Shown in pieces: positions 1 to 8,548 of a stretch of DNA of 64,000 nt. Origin of the DNA: Rhodoplanes sp. Z2-YC6860 (GTDB lineage: Bacteria > Pseudomonadota > Alphaproteobacteria > Rhizobiales > Xanthobacteraceae); the NCBI RefSeq assembly GCF_001579845.1, contig NZ_CP007440.1, positions 1,054,001-1,118,000 of the forward strand, given 5' to 3'. How positions within the stretch are numbered: the first letter of the stretch is position 1; the number at the start of each line of letters is the position of its first letter. The translations under genes were made by a program, and so were the position numbers. The notes under the pieces are model-generated. The model was not told where the DNA came from and did no database searches. It worked only from the letters and a program-made list of their open reading frames with translations.

Positions 1-51
1 ACAACGGCCGCGGCCGTTTCAAAGCTTCGAACGGACCTCAGGAGACAGAAC

Positions 52-873
52 ATGACGTCAATCGAAACCAAGGGCATCGCCCTCATCACCGGCGCATCGT
101 CAGGCATCGGCGCGGCCTATGCCGACCGTCTCGCCAAGCGCGGCTACGACCTGATCCTGGTCGCTCGCAACAGGGAACGCCTCGCTTCGCTGGCGCGTCG
201 GCTCAGCAACGACACTGGCCGCAAGGTCGAGACTGTCCAAGCCGATCTGACCGTTCCGGCCGACCTGTATCGTGTCGAGGATATCTTGCGGACCAACGCC
301 GGCATCACCGCGCTGGTCAACAATGCGGGGCTGGGCGCCGTCGCTCCGCTGGTCGACTCCGACGTCGACAAGATGGAAGACATGATCCGCCTCAACGTCA
401 CCGCGCTGACGCGCCTGATCTACGCGGCGGTCCCGGGCTTCGTGGCCCGCCGCAATGGTACGATCATCAACATCTCGTCGGTCGTTGCGATTGAGCCGGA
501 GTTGTTGAACGGCGTGTACGGCGGCTCCAAGGCCTTCGTTCTCGCTTTCAATCAGACGCTCGTCCGAGAACTCGGCGACAAGGGAATCCGCGTGCAGGCG
601 GTGCTACCGGGTGCCACGGCGACTGAATTCTGGGACGCCGCCGGCAAGCCGGTTCACCAGTTGCCGGCGCAGATCGTGATGTCGGTCGACGATCTCGTCG
701 ATGCAGCGCTCGCAGGGCTCGACCTCGGCGAGACCGTGACCATCCCCGCGCTGGAGAATAAGGCGGAATGGGAGCGTTACGAAACAGCGCGCCTCGCCAT
801 GTCCGGCAAGCTTTCGAACGCAATTCCGGCGCCTCGCTACAACATGCCCAAGCACCAGCGGCTCAGCGCCTGA
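52..873 (+). CDS. SDR family NAD(P)-dependent oxidoreductase
   Basis: A 273-residue classical short-chain dehydrogenase/reductase, probably cytosolic. The cofactor loop TGASSGIG lies at residues 13-20, the structural NNAG at about 90-93, and the catalytic Ser-Tyr-Lys set is visible as ISSV (about 141-144) and YGGSK (Y156, K160). The ATG is preceded by AGGAG at good spacing. It is followed 43 bp later by an Ohr-type peroxidase and then an alpha/beta hydrolase on the same strand, so the three may be co-transcribed. Family identity is secure; the substrate cannot be read from the sequence. Confidence 0.93.
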   Translation: MTSIETKGIALITGASSGIGAAYADRLAKRGYDLILVARNRERLASLARRLSNDTGRKVETVQADLTVPADLYRVEDILRTNAGITALVNNAGLGAVAPLVDSDVDKMEDMIRLNVTALTRLIYAAVPGFVARRNGTIINISSVVAIEPELLNGVYGGSKAFVLAFNQTLVRELGDKGIRVQAVLPGATATEFWDAAGKPVHQLPAQIVMSVDDLVDAALAGLDLGETVTIPALENKAEWERYETARLAMSGKLSNAIPAPRYNMPKHQRLSA

Positions 874-916
874 ACTCATCCAACTTGCAACCTGAGTACA
901 TCAAAGGAGAAAGACC

Positions 917-1360
917 ATGACTGCACTTGCACAACGTGTCGCCAGTCCTACGGACAAGGTGATCTACACGGCGCAGACCCATACCACGGGCGGCCGCCAG
1001 GAGGGCGTGGCGCGCAGTTCCGACGGGCAGCTTGACATCAAGATCTCGCCTCCCGGCTCGAAACGGCCCGGCACCAACCCGGAGCAGCTGTTTGCCGCGG
1101 GCTGGTCGGCTTGCTTCGAAGGCGCCCTCGGCCTGGTGGCTCAGCGGAAGAAAGTGACGCTCCCGGCCGACCTGGCGATCGACGCCGAAATCGATCTTCA
1201 TCTCGACAGCGGCGAGTTCTTCCTCGGTGCGCGCCTCAACGTCTCCATCCCAGGCGTCGAGCGGAGCGTCGCACAAGAACTCGTCAACGCGGCCTCGAAG
1301 GTATGCCCGTACTCGAAGGCCGTCAGCGGCAACGTCGAAGTCGAGTACAATGTCGTCTGA
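917..1360 (+). CDS. ohr: Ohr/OsmC family organic hydroperoxide reductase
   Basis: A 147-residue OsmC-superfamily protein that reduces organic hydroperoxides with a pair of reactive cysteines. Both are present: Cys66 in the motif NPEQLFAAGWSACF and Cys130 in VCPYSKAVSGNVEV, the second being typical of the Ohr branch rather than OsmC. The conserved Glu (about residue 56) precedes the first Cys. The start follows AAAGGAGAAAGACC, a good ribosome binding site. No MarR-type OhrR regulator is adjacent. It lies between an SDR and an exported hydrolase on the same strand. Confidence 0.93.
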   Translation: MTALAQRVASPTDKVIYTAQTHTTGGRQEGVARSSDGQLDIKISPPGSKRPGTNPEQLFAAGWSACFEGALGLVAQRKKVTLPADLAIDAEIDLHLDSGEFFLGARLNVSIPGVERSVAQELVNAASKVCPYSKAVSGNVEVEYNVV

Positions 1361-1444
1361 GACTGTCTCCGGCTGGCGTGCTTCCCGCGCCAGCCGGCCA
1401 TCCATATCAACACGCGCGCCGGAAACTGATATTGGAGACACATC

Positions 1445-2497
1445 ATGAGCGCCCCCATCGCCACCGAGAACATCGATCGCGGCCGCCGTTGGTTTTTCGG
1501 CGCTTCCGTAATGGCCGCTGCGGCCGCCCAACTCGGCTTTCTGAAGCCGGCTGCTGGTCAGTCACCGATCAAGAAGCCGGCCATCGTCAAGCCAGGCACG
1601 TACACGTCGCTCGGCCCGCTGAAACAGGTCAACGCCGGTGTTCTCAGCGTCGCCTATGCCGAAGCGGGGCCGGCCGATGGTCCGCCGGTTATCCTGCTGC
1701 ACGGCTGGCCTTACGACATTCACAGCTTTGCCGATGTGACGCCGATGCTGGCGTCGGCCGGCTATCGCGTGCTCGTTCCGTATCTGCGCGGCTATGGCGC
1801 AACACGGTTCCTTTCAAACGACACCTTCCGCAACGGCCAGCCCGCTGCGCTCGCATCCGACGCGATCGCCTTCATGGACGCGCTGAAGATTGATCGGGCG
1901 CTGCTCGCTGGCTTCGACTGGGGCGCGCGCTCCGCCGACATCGTCGCAGCGCTTTGGCCGGAGCGCGTCAAGGGATTGGTCGCCGTCAGCGGCTATCTGA
2001 TCGGCAGCCAGGAGGCCGGCCGGAATCCGCTGCCGCCCAAGGCTGAGTTCGAATGGTGGTACCAGTTCTATTTCGCCACCGAGCGCGGTCGCGCCGGCTA
2101 CGAGAAGAACCGGAATGAGTTCAACCGGCTGATCTGGAAGATTGCCTCGCCCAAGTGGCAATTCGATGATGCCACCTTCGCCCGCAGCGCGGCGTCGTTC
2201 GACAACCCGGATCACGTCGACATCGTCGTCCATAACTATCGCTGGCGGATCGGCGCGGCGCCGGGCGAACCGAGATACGACGACCTCGAAAAACGGCTGG
2301 CCCAGTCTCCGTCGATCACGGTGCCCACCATCACGCTGGAGAGCGACGCCAACGGCGCACCGCATCCGGACCCGGCTTCCTATGCCAAGAAATTCGTTGG
2401 CCGTTACGAGCACCGTCAGGTCGAGGGCGGTATCGGCCACAATTTGCCTCAGGAGGATCCGAAGGCATTCGTCGACGCGATCATCGATGTCGGCTGA
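1445..2497 (+). CDS. exported alpha/beta hydrolase, epoxide-hydrolase-like
   Basis: A 350-residue alpha/beta-hydrolase with a twin-arginine-like signal (GRRWFFGAS at about 13-21, followed by an Ala-rich hydrophobic stretch), so it probably acts in the periplasm. The oxyanion-hole motif HGWP is at about 86-89. The nucleophile elbow is GFDWGARS, which puts Asp158 rather than Ser as nucleophile and points to epoxide hydrolase/haloalkane dehalogenase relatives. The distal His lies in GIGHNLP near the C-terminus. It ends against a strong hairpin and a convergent Bug gene. The substrate is unknown. Confidence 0.88.
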   Translation: MSAPIATENIDRGRRWFFGASVMAAAAAQLGFLKPAAGQSPIKKPAIVKPGTYTSLGPLKQVNAGVLSVAYAEAGPADGPPVILLHGWPYDIHSFADVTPMLASAGYRVLVPYLRGYGATRFLSNDTFRNGQPAALASDAIAFMDALKIDRALLAGFDWGARSADIVAALWPERVKGLVAVSGYLIGSQEAGRNPLPPKAEFEWWYQFYFATERGRAGYEKNRNEFNRLIWKIASPKWQFDDATFARSAASFDNPDHVDIVVHNYRWRIGAAPGEPRYDDLEKRLAQSPSITVPTITLESDANGAPHPDPASYAKKFVGRYEHRQVEGGIGHNLPQEDPKAFVDAIIDVG

Positions 2498-2511
2498 TCA
2501 CATCGTATGCG

Positions 2512-2532
2512 CCCCCGCGTCAAGCGCGGGGG
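2512..2532. repeat. short palindromic repeat (TCAAG-loop hairpin)
   Basis: A perfect 8-bp stem (CCCCCGCG with CGCGGGGG) closes the five-base loop TCAAG, in the short gap between two convergent genes (stops at 2497 and 2581). It could act as a two-way terminator although no T-run follows. A second copy with the same loop and different stem bases lies at 23499-23519, so it is a dispersed repeat. Confidence 0.75.
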
Positions 2533-2580
2533 ACACTGAGCAAGGCAAGACGGTGTGCCTCACACGGTGAATGCCGCCGC

Positions 2581-3573
2581 TCAATCCAGCGAGACGCCTG
2601 TCAGCTTCACCGCGTCGCTCCAGAGCGCTCGCTCGGCCGACAGGAATTGCTCGGAGGATTCGGGCGGCACGCGCATCACCTCCATGAACTGCTTCTCGAG
2701 GGCTTGCGAGTAGCCTTCGCTCTTGATCACCGTGTCGAATTCGGCGCGGAGCCTCGAAACGACAGGCGCTGGCGTGCTGGCCCGCACCACCGCGCCAAAC
2801 CACACCGGCGCGTTGAGCGTGGGAAACCCACTTTCGACCAGGGTCGGGACATTCGGGGCGAAGCGGCTCCGCTGGCCGGTGGTCACCGCCAGCGCGCGCA
2901 ACTGCCCCGACTGCACCAGCGGCAGCGCGGCCGATGTCGCCGTGAACGCCATGCCGATCCGTCCGGCGATCAGGTCGGTCATCAGAGGGGCCGCGCCTTG
3001 ATACGGCACATGAAGAAGCTGCACGCCGGCTTGATGCGCCAGGATCGCCGTCGTCAGATGGGTGAGGGAGCCTGCGCCGTTCGATCCGTAGGAGATCGCA
3101 CCGGGCTTCTGTTTGGCCAGCGCAACCAGCTCGGCCATTGAGTTCACGGGGACTGCGGCCGGATTGACCAGCAGCACATTGGCGATCACGCCCAGCATGC
3201 CGACAAAGGCAAAGTCGGTGGCCGGATCGTAGTTGAGCTTCTTGTAGAGCGCTTTGTTGATGGCGAGGATCGCCTGGCCTGCGACCAGAAGCGTGTGGCC
3301 ATCCGCCTCGCTGCGCGCGACGAACTCGCCGGCGAGATTGCCGCCGGCCCCGGTCCGGCTTTCGACGACGAGCGGCTGGCCGAGGGCCGGGCTCACCCGC
3401 TCGGCCGCGATCCTGGTCAGGACATCCGTTGGGCCGCCGGCCGCGAATGGAACGATCACGCGCAGATTGCGCGAGGGATAAGATTGCGCCCGCGCCGTGC
3501 CGATGAACGGCATCGCAAGCGCTGCGCCGAGCAACGCCCGGCGCGAATGCTGGAATTGTTCTGGCCGTTTCAT
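2581..3573 (-). CDS. Bug/TctC family tripartite tricarboxylate transporter substrate-binding protein
   Basis: A 330-residue periplasmic binding protein of the Bug family. The N-terminus has SRRALLGAALAMPF, a Tat- or Sec-type signal ending near ARAQ, followed by the family opening YPSRNLRVIVPFAAGGPTD and the later GAGGNLAGEF ligand loop. Length is normal for the family (about 320-330). No TctA/TctB membrane subunits are nearby, which is common for Bug proteins. It is the last gene of a minus-strand run that includes amidase and MmgE/PrpD genes, suggesting an organic acid or amide ligand (inference). Confidence 0.94.
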   Translation of the reverse strand: MKRPEQFQHSRRALLGAALAMPFIGTARAQSYPSRNLRVIVPFAAGGPTDVLTRIAAERVSPALGQPLVVESRTGAGGNLAGEFVARSEADGHTLLVAGQAILAINKALYKKLNYDPATDFAFVGMLGVIANVLLVNPAAVPVNSMAELVALAKQKPGAISYGSNGAGSLTHLTTAILAHQAGVQLLHVPYQGAAPLMTDLIAGRIGMAFTATSAALPLVQSGQLRALAVTTGQRSRFAPNVPTLVESGFPTLNAPVWFGAVVRASTPAPVVSRLRAEFDTVIKSEGYSQALEKQFMEVMRVPPESSEQFLSAERALWSDAVKLTGVSLD

Positions 3574-3619
3574 CGTTGGAGTCCGATCACTCGAATTGAA
3601 GGTTCTGACTTCTCGGTTC

Positions 3620-3645
3620 TGGGTCCCCGCGGAAGCGGGGACCCA
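3620..3645. repeat. palindromic hairpin upstream of the Bug gene
   Basis: A perfect 11-bp stem (TGGGTCCCCGC pairing with GCGGGGACCCA) closes the loop GGAA. It sits between the 3' end of the MmgE/PrpD gene (3687) and the start of the Bug gene (3573), so it may attenuate or terminate minus-strand transcription. No T-run is present, which makes it look more like a dispersed palindromic unit than an intrinsic terminator. Confidence 0.65.
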
Positions 3646-3686
3646 GGGCTACACATTCGATTCTAGCTAGTGATGCCAATCATATT

Positions 3687-4997
3687 CTAGCCGTCCAGAA
3701 GGCACCGTCGTGCGGGTTTGGTGCTGTCGCCATGGAGGATGAAGGACATGAGGGCCTTCGCCCGCTGCTGGCCCAACGCCGGTTCAGTATAGCGTCGGAA
3801 CTTCGCGACAACCTGATCCATTCTCGTGGGATTTGACGCATCGCCCGGGATGTCGTCGATGCTTTCCGTGATGATCGTCCCGTCGAGATCGATCGAGAGC
3901 TGGGCGCTGCGCTGAATACGCATCGGGTTGGCTTCGACGGTCACGAGGCTTTCCAACCGCGTGATGGTCGGACTGCCGACGTCTGCGTAGGCTTCAGGGC
4001 CGAGGTCGCCTATCACCAGCGCGGCAGCGATCGCGTAGGACAGACTGAATTGCGCTTGGATTGCGGTGCGCGGCGCGCGGTTGCCGCAATACTGCACAGC
4101 CTCCGGATAGACATCGAGCTTGATCGCGTTGATTTTCCGGACGGAAAAATTGGGGCGTCTGCGAAGCCGCAGGGCCGCTTCGATGCCATAGTGCGTGTGT
4201 CGCACAGCGGCATAGAGCTTGAGATATCCATCGAGGATCGTCCACCGGCCGGCCAGTGTGACAGCCGCCGTGCTGGGCGCCTGCAGCACGCGGCGTCGCG
4301 CTTCCTCCAGCGCGCCGTGCGGCATTGCGAAGTCGGCGTTGGCCGCGGCCGCCGCCATGATGCCGAGCAGCACCGCGTGCGCCGGATAGGTGTTGCGCAG
4401 CACGGATCCGGCGGTGATCGGCAGATAAAGACTCGCCGGAATCTGGCAGGCCGCCGCTTCGATCGCGGGCCCGATACGAGCGGGGCCGCCCGTCATGCGC
4501 GCCACGGCGGCGGCGACGCCCAGCGAATGCCAGCTCCCGTCCACATGCCAGCCGGCCGGAATGCGCCACGCCTCGCCGGCGCGTGCGCCAATCTCGTAGC
4601 CGGTCGCTAACGCCAGCAGCAGATCGCTCAGCGTGATCTCATGGCTCGCGGCGAGCGCCAGCAGCGCAGGCACGACCGGCAGGCCCGGACGGCCGTGCGA
4701 CGGCGCGTGGCCTTCGCAGGCTTCGTCCCAGCATGCAGCGGCAGCGCCGAGCGCCGCCATGCCCGACAGCCCCAGCTTGATGTCGGACCCAGGCCATGTG
4801 GTATCGCCCGGAAAGGCGAAACGCAGAGCCTGGCCGAATCGCCGGACTTCCGGATGACCGAGCCCTGCGACCAGACATCCGAAAGTGTCGAGCAGCAGAA
4901 GCCGCGCCTTGGTTTCGACGTCGTGAGGGAGCGCCTCGCAACGCGACAACCAGGAAACGGCTTCCGCCAGTGTCGGCCTCACATCGGAGCCATCCAT
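3687..4997 (-). CDS. MmgE/PrpD family protein
   Basis: A 436-residue member of the MmgE/PrpD family, which includes 2-methylcitrate dehydratase and related lyases and epimerases acting on small carboxylic acids. The N-terminal helical domain carries the family signature in diverged form (WDEACEGHAPSHGRPGLPVV). Length fits the family (about 440-480). The gene starts 28 bp after the amidase stop and is read in the same direction, so they are probably one transcript. There is no signal peptide, so it should be cytosolic. The substrate cannot be assigned; amidase-released carboxylates are a plausible guess. Confidence 0.9.
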   Translation of the reverse strand: MDGSDVRPTLAEAVSWLSRCEALPHDVETKARLLLLDTFGCLVAGLGHPEVRRFGQALRFAFPGDTTWPGSDIKLGLSGMAALGAAAACWDEACEGHAPSHGRPGLPVVPALLALAASHEITLSDLLLALATGYEIGARAGEAWRIPAGWHVDGSWHSLGVAAAVARMTGGPARIGPAIEAAACQIPASLYLPITAGSVLRNTYPAHAVLLGIMAAAAANADFAMPHGALEEARRRVLQAPSTAAVTLAGRWTILDGYLKLYAAVRHTHYGIEAALRLRRRPNFSVRKINAIKLDVYPEAVQYCGNRAPRTAIQAQFSLSYAIAAALVIGDLGPEAYADVGSPTITRLESLVTVEANPMRIQRSAQLSIDLDGTIITESIDDIPGDASNPTRMDQVVAKFRRYTEPALGQQRAKALMSFILHGDSTKPARRCLLDG

Positions 4998-5025
4998 GGG
5001 AAGTCCCCGATGGTGCTGTCGATGG

Positions 5026-6411
5026 TCAGGCCACCGTGCCGACCAGATCCGGCCGGCTCAACCCTTCGGCCGCGATCCAGCTCGCCACGCCGAACAGCGC
5101 CGCGTCGTCGTTGGCGCGGCCGAGCAGCTGCAAGCCGAGCGGCAGGCCTTCGTCGGCCAGCACCGGGATGGTCAGCGCCGGACAGCCGAGCAGCGACGCC
5201 GACACGTTCATCGCCGTGTTGCCGGTCGTGCCGAGGCCGACCGGAGCCGCACCGCAGGCGCCGAGCGTGATCAGCGCGTCGTATTTCGCTGCGGCCTTGG
5301 CCCAGGTTGCGCGCACCGCTTCGCGCCGCGCCAGCAATTCACCGAACTGCTTCTGCGTCATCTTCTCGGCGGCAAGCAGCCGGTCGCGTGCCGACTGGCT
5401 GAGCTTGGTCGGGTCCATGTCCGAATAGGTGTTGAGCGGCCAGCGGCCCTCCCACGCGTTGATCGACATGGTGAGGTCCATCGCCTCCGACAGCGACTGG
5501 TCGACCGCCTCGATGTCGGGATCGTCGGCGCGGCTGAGCAGTTCGATGCCGACCGTCTGCAGTCGCTGCTTCGCGGCGGCGAACGCCTTGCGTCCGCCTT
5601 CGCTGGTGTGCTTCCAGCCATACGTCTCGACAATGGCGAGCTTGCCGGGCCTGGTGCGCGTCTTGAAATCGACGTCGCCGGTGAGACCGACAAAGCCCGG
5701 ATCGCCGCCGGCGCGGTCGGCGATCGCGCGCAGCACCGCCCAGGTGTCGGCCAGCGTCGCGCCGATGGCGCCCTGGCAGCTCTGGCTGAAGTGATCGTGC
5801 GAGCCGCTCCGGTTGATCGCGCCGACGCTCGGCTTGAAGCCGACCGCGCCGCAGAAGCTCGCGGGCCGCAGGATCGAGCCGACCACCTGCGTGCCGAGCC
5901 CAGCCGGCACCATGCCGGCGCCGACCGCCGCGGCCGAGCCGCTCGACGAGCCGCCCGGCGTGCGCTTCGGATCGTGCGGGTTCTGCGTCTTGTGCCACGG
6001 ATGGCTCGAGGCGAACTCGGTGGTGGTGGTCTTGCCGATGATCACCGCGCCGGCTTCGCGCAGCGCATGCACGCTCGCGGAGTCGCGCTTCCAGTCGGTG
6101 CCCTCCCACATCGGGGAGCCCTGACCGGTCGGCATGTCGGCGGTCTCGATGATATCCTTGATCGCGACCGGCATCCCATCGATAGGCGACAGCGGCTTGC
6201 CGTTGGCCCAGCGCTTGGCCGAATCCTCGGCGGCCTGGCGGGCGCCGTCGCGGTTGACCGTGACGAAAGCGCCAATGCTCTTGTCGAGCTGCGTGATCTT
6301 GCTCAGCGTCTCTTCGAGATAGGTCTTGGGGCTGAGCTTGCCCGAGCGCAGGTCGGCGCCGTGCGAGACATAGCCCCGCAGCTTGTGGGAGCGCATGCTG
6401 AGATCGTTCAT
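5026..6411 (-). CDS. amidase (amidase signature family)
   Basis: A 461-residue amidase-signature hydrolase that cleaves C-N amide bonds. The Ser-cisSer-Lys machinery is visible: Lys85 in PVAIKDI, the Ser-rich loop GGSSSGSAAAVG at about 153-164, and the nucleophile Ser179 in VVGSILRPASFCG. The ATG at 6411 is chosen over a longer open frame because it overlaps the soxA stop as ATGA, indicating translational coupling. Placing an amidase directly behind a sox operon is unusual. The natural amide is unknown. Confidence 0.93.
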   Translation of the reverse strand: MNDLSMRSHKLRGYVSHGADLRSGKLSPKTYLEETLSKITQLDKSIGAFVTVNRDGARQAAEDSAKRWANGKPLSPIDGMPVAIKDIIETADMPTGQGSPMWEGTDWKRDSASVHALREAGAVIIGKTTTTEFASSHPWHKTQNPHDPKRTPGGSSSGSAAAVGAGMVPAGLGTQVVGSILRPASFCGAVGFKPSVGAINRSGSHDHFSQSCQGAIGATLADTWAVLRAIADRAGGDPGFVGLTGDVDFKTRTRPGKLAIVETYGWKHTSEGGRKAFAAAKQRLQTVGIELLSRADDPDIEAVDQSLSEAMDLTMSINAWEGRWPLNTYSDMDPTKLSQSARDRLLAAEKMTQKQFGELLARREAVRATWAKAAAKYDALITLGACGAAPVGLGTTGNTAMNVSASLLGCPALTIPVLADEGLPLGLQLLGRANDDAALFGVASWIAAEGLSRPDLVGTVA

Positions 6412-7196
6412 GGCCGCACCGCCGGGGTTTCGACCTTCATTCCGCGTGCTCGCCACATCAGATACAGCTCCATATTCACGTGTTCCGCCGAGCCGAACGC
6501 ATAGGGTTCGGCGCGCATCCCAATCATGCAGTTCCTGAGCCGCCGCTGCAATGACCCGACACTTTGCCATTCCAGGCGGTAGATCGGATAGCCGGTCGGA
6601 TGTGCCTGCGGCACTTTGTTGCCGGCGAGGCTCTTGCCCCAGTTGTCGTCGTGACACTGGGCGCAGGCGAGGTTGAGTTGCCCCTGGCGCTGGTTGTAGA
6701 TCGCGCGGCCTTGCTCGATGAACGGCGCAAGCCGCGGATCGTTCGGCGGCGCGATCGGCTCGCCGCGCGATTGCAGGCCCAGATAGGTGGTGAGCGCCAG
6801 CATCTCCTTGCTCTCGAACGTGAACGGCGTCGCGTTCTGATGGCGCTCACGGCAGAGGTTGATGCGCTGCTCGAGGTCGACCGGACCGCCGAGCTTGTCG
6901 TCGAAGGCCGGATAGCGCGCCGCGACGCCCTTCATCTTCTCCGCCGCGTCGCCGTGGCAGTCGGCGCAGGATTTTCTGGCGCTGCCGGCTTTCGCCTGCC
7001 ACAGCGCTTCGCCGTCGAGCACCGACAGCATGGCCGGATTGGCGGTGTCGTCGTCCTGCATCGCCTTGTTGTCGGCGCTCATATCCTCATAGCCCGAGCG
7101 TCGCTCGTTCAGCGGGATTTCAGCACGAGCTGTGACGAACGGGGCTGCCAGGATGGCGGCCAGCGCGAGCCGTCGCAGGACAGCGGCAGCGCTCAT
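6408..7196 (-). CDS. soxA: sulfur oxidation c-type cytochrome SoxA (dihaem type)
   Basis: A 262-residue periplasmic cytochrome, the catalytic subunit of SoxXA that attaches thiosulfate to the SoxY cysteine. A Sec signal covers residues 1-25. Two haem motifs are present (C77-ADC-H81 and C178-AQC-H182), so this is the dihaem form. Cys223 in NCMIGMRAEPY is the expected active-site/haem-ligand cysteine. The start overlaps the soxZ stop as ATGA and the stop overlaps the amidase start the same way. SoxX is two genes upstream, an uncommon order because soxX and soxA are often separated only by soxYZ. Confidence 0.95.
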   Translation of the reverse strand: MSAAAVLRRLALAAILAAPFVTARAEIPLNERRSGYEDMSADNKAMQDDDTANPAMLSVLDGEALWQAKAGSARKSCADCHGDAAEKMKGVAARYPAFDDKLGGPVDLEQRINLCRERHQNATPFTFESKEMLALTTYLGLQSRGEPIAPPNDPRLAPFIEQGRAIYNQRQGQLNLACAQCHDDNWGKSLAGNKVPQAHPTGYPIYRLEWQSVGSLQRRLRNCMIGMRAEPYAFGSAEHVNMELYLMWRARGMKVETPAVRP

Positions 7197-7516
7197 TCGA
7201 CTGTGATGTTCGCGGAGGCGTCCGCCACGAAGCCGTTGTCGCCGGTCCACTTGAACGCGATGGTGCCGCTCTCGGTCGCGACCGTATAGAAGGTGATGAA
7301 CGGGTTCGCCGAGATCGCCGGATAGAGCGTGGCGTTGAAAATCTCTTCGCCGTTGTAGGTGCACACCATCGAGGTGATGATGTCGCGCGGGATCGGCTTG
7401 CCGGTGTTGTCGTGGCGGAAGCCGTTTTCCATGATGTGCGAGATCAGCGACTTGATCGCGATCACCTCGCCGCGCTTGGCCTTGGCCGGAACGTTGATGA
7501 GGGTGCGGGCAGCCAT
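7193..7516 (-). CDS. soxZ: thiosulfate oxidation carrier complex protein SoxZ
   Basis: A 107-residue protein matching SoxZ in length and in features such as the early LINVPAKAKRGEVI and the central HIMENGFRHDNTGKPIPRDII. SoxZ is the beta-sandwich partner of SoxY in the periplasmic SoxYZ sulfur carrier. It has no signal peptide of its own, as expected, because it is co-exported with Tat-dependent SoxY. The ATG overlaps the soxY stop by one base (TGATG), and the gene overlaps soxA by four, so the four genes are tightly coupled. Confidence 0.95.
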   Translation of the reverse strand: MAARTLINVPAKAKRGEVIAIKSLISHIMENGFRHDNTGKPIPRDIITSMVCTYNGEEIFNATLYPAISANPFITFYTVATESGTIAFKWTGDNGFVADASANITVE

Positions 7517-8088
7517 CAGACCGGATCCTCCAGACAGGCGCTGATCGTCAGGATCACGTCGACCTTGTCGGACCAGAACGTGCCGTCGGACAGTTCGCAG
7601 ATCGCGATCACCGACTGCGTGTCGGCGAGCCGGATGCGCGTCGAGATCTCGGCCTTGCCGGAGCGCGGCCCGAGCTTGGCGCTGATCACGTTCGACTGCG
7701 GGTTCTTCTCGGTGAGGACGTGGATCGATTTGACGTAATTGGTCGCGGTCATCGGGCTGTCGACCGAGACCGTGATGGCGACCGAGTTTCCGTTCTCGAC
7801 CAGCGGCGGGATGTTGAGCTTGATCTTGCCGGGCTTCGCTTCGGCGTTCCCGGTGATCTCGCGGATCGCCGCGGCCATCGAGGCCGGTGTCGCAATCGCG
7901 GGCCGCACGATCAGCATGGCGCCGGCTCCGGCCAAAAACATGCGACGGCTTGCTCCCGCGGTCATTCCGGGGCGCGCCGAAGGCGCGAACCCGGAATCCA
8001 GACGCGAGTTCGGTGTCTGCGTCTGGATTCCGGGTTCGCTTGCTTCGCAAGCGCCCCGGAATGACTGCGGAGGGAGTTGAGCCATCAT
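7516..8088 (-). CDS. soxY: thiosulfate oxidation carrier protein SoxY, atypical termini
   Basis: A SoxY homologue that carries sulfur intermediates on a C-terminal cysteine in the periplasm. A Tat signal (ASRRMFLAGAGAM) is followed by the SoxY fold. Two oddities are seen directly. The C-terminus ends SACLEDPV instead of the family's GGCGG, so Cys185 is six residues from the end. Also, about 40 residues before the Tat motif are encoded by a palindromic intergenic repeat. The ATG at 8088 is preferred because it lies directly behind the soxX stop with AAGGA upstream; a start at 7965 would remove the repeat-derived leader. Confidence 0.87.
   Translation of the reverse strand: MMAQLPPQSFRGACEASEPGIQTQTPNSRLDSGFAPSARPGMTAGASRRMFLAGAGAMLIVRPAIATPASMAAAIREITGNAEAKPGKIKLNIPPLVENGNSVAITVSVDSPMTATNYVKSIHVLTEKNPQSNVISAKLGPRSGKAEISTRIRLADTQSVIAICELSDGTFWSDKVDVILTISACLEDPV
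7964..8066. repeat. palindromic repeat family B, inside the 5' part of soxY
   Basis: An inverted repeat of about 100 bp whose arms contain ATTCCGGGG and CCCCGGAAT ends plus internal matching blocks (CCGGAATCCAGACGC and GCGTCTGGATTCCGG). The same family recurs at 58230-58364. Here the element lies inside the longest soxY frame, between a coupled start codon and the Tat motif. Elements like this are normally intergenic, so this copy is either a captured coding repeat or marks a wrong start choice. Confidence 0.85.
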
Positions 8089-8089
8089 C

Positions 8090-8548
8090 CTAATCCTTCA
8101 GCGTCATCAGAAAGGCCACCACGTCCTCGATCTGCTCCGCGGTCAGCACCGGCTTGCCGCGGAAGTTCGCCGCCACGCGGGTCAGACCGTCGATCCGGTA
8201 GAACGACGGCATGATGGTCGCGGGGTTGAGCCGGGAGGCGTCGACCATGCGCAGCCGCAATTCGCCCTCCGACCAGCGCGACCCGGTGCCGCCCAAGCTG
8301 GGCGACAGATCGCCCTGGAAGCGTTGGTCTGGAAATGGGCCTGAATGGCACAGCAAACAAGTGTTCTCGCGCTTGACCACGATGGCCCGGCCGTTCGCCG
8401 GATCGCCGGGCTTGCCGGTCAGCGACTTCGGGATGGCGTCGCCCACCACGGCGTAAGGCACCAGCGCCGCAGCCGTGGAGTCCTGCGCGGCGCCGGGCGC
8501 GCAGGCCAGCACAACAAGGGCCATTGCAAGTGCGCCGCGGCCGGTCAT
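8090..8548 (-). CDS. soxX: sulfur oxidation c-type cytochrome SoxX
   Basis: A 152-residue periplasmic monohaem cytochrome, the electron-accepting partner of SoxA. The signal peptide covers about residues 1-21. The haem motif is C64-LLC-H68 and the distal Met ligand is M113 in TIMPSFYR. The C-terminal helix EDVVAFLMTL is typical. The ATG overlaps the stop of the upstream flavoprotein gene as ATGA, and its stop is one base from the soxY start. Operon order is therefore fccB-soxX-soxY-soxZ-soxA. Confidence 0.95.
   Translation of the reverse strand: MTGRGALAMALVVLACAPGAAQDSTAAALVPYAVVGDAIPKSLTGKPGDPANGRAIVVKRENTCLLCHSGPFPDQRFQGDLSPSLGGTGSRWSEGELRLRMVDASRLNPATIMPSFYRIDGLTRVAANFRGKPVLTAEQIEDVVAFLMTLKD

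Noticed and set aside
7516-7560. Frameshift explanation for the odd SoxY C-terminus
   Set aside because: The frame is continuous and the stop overlaps the soxZ start in the usual operon manner; no alternative frame gives GGCGG here.
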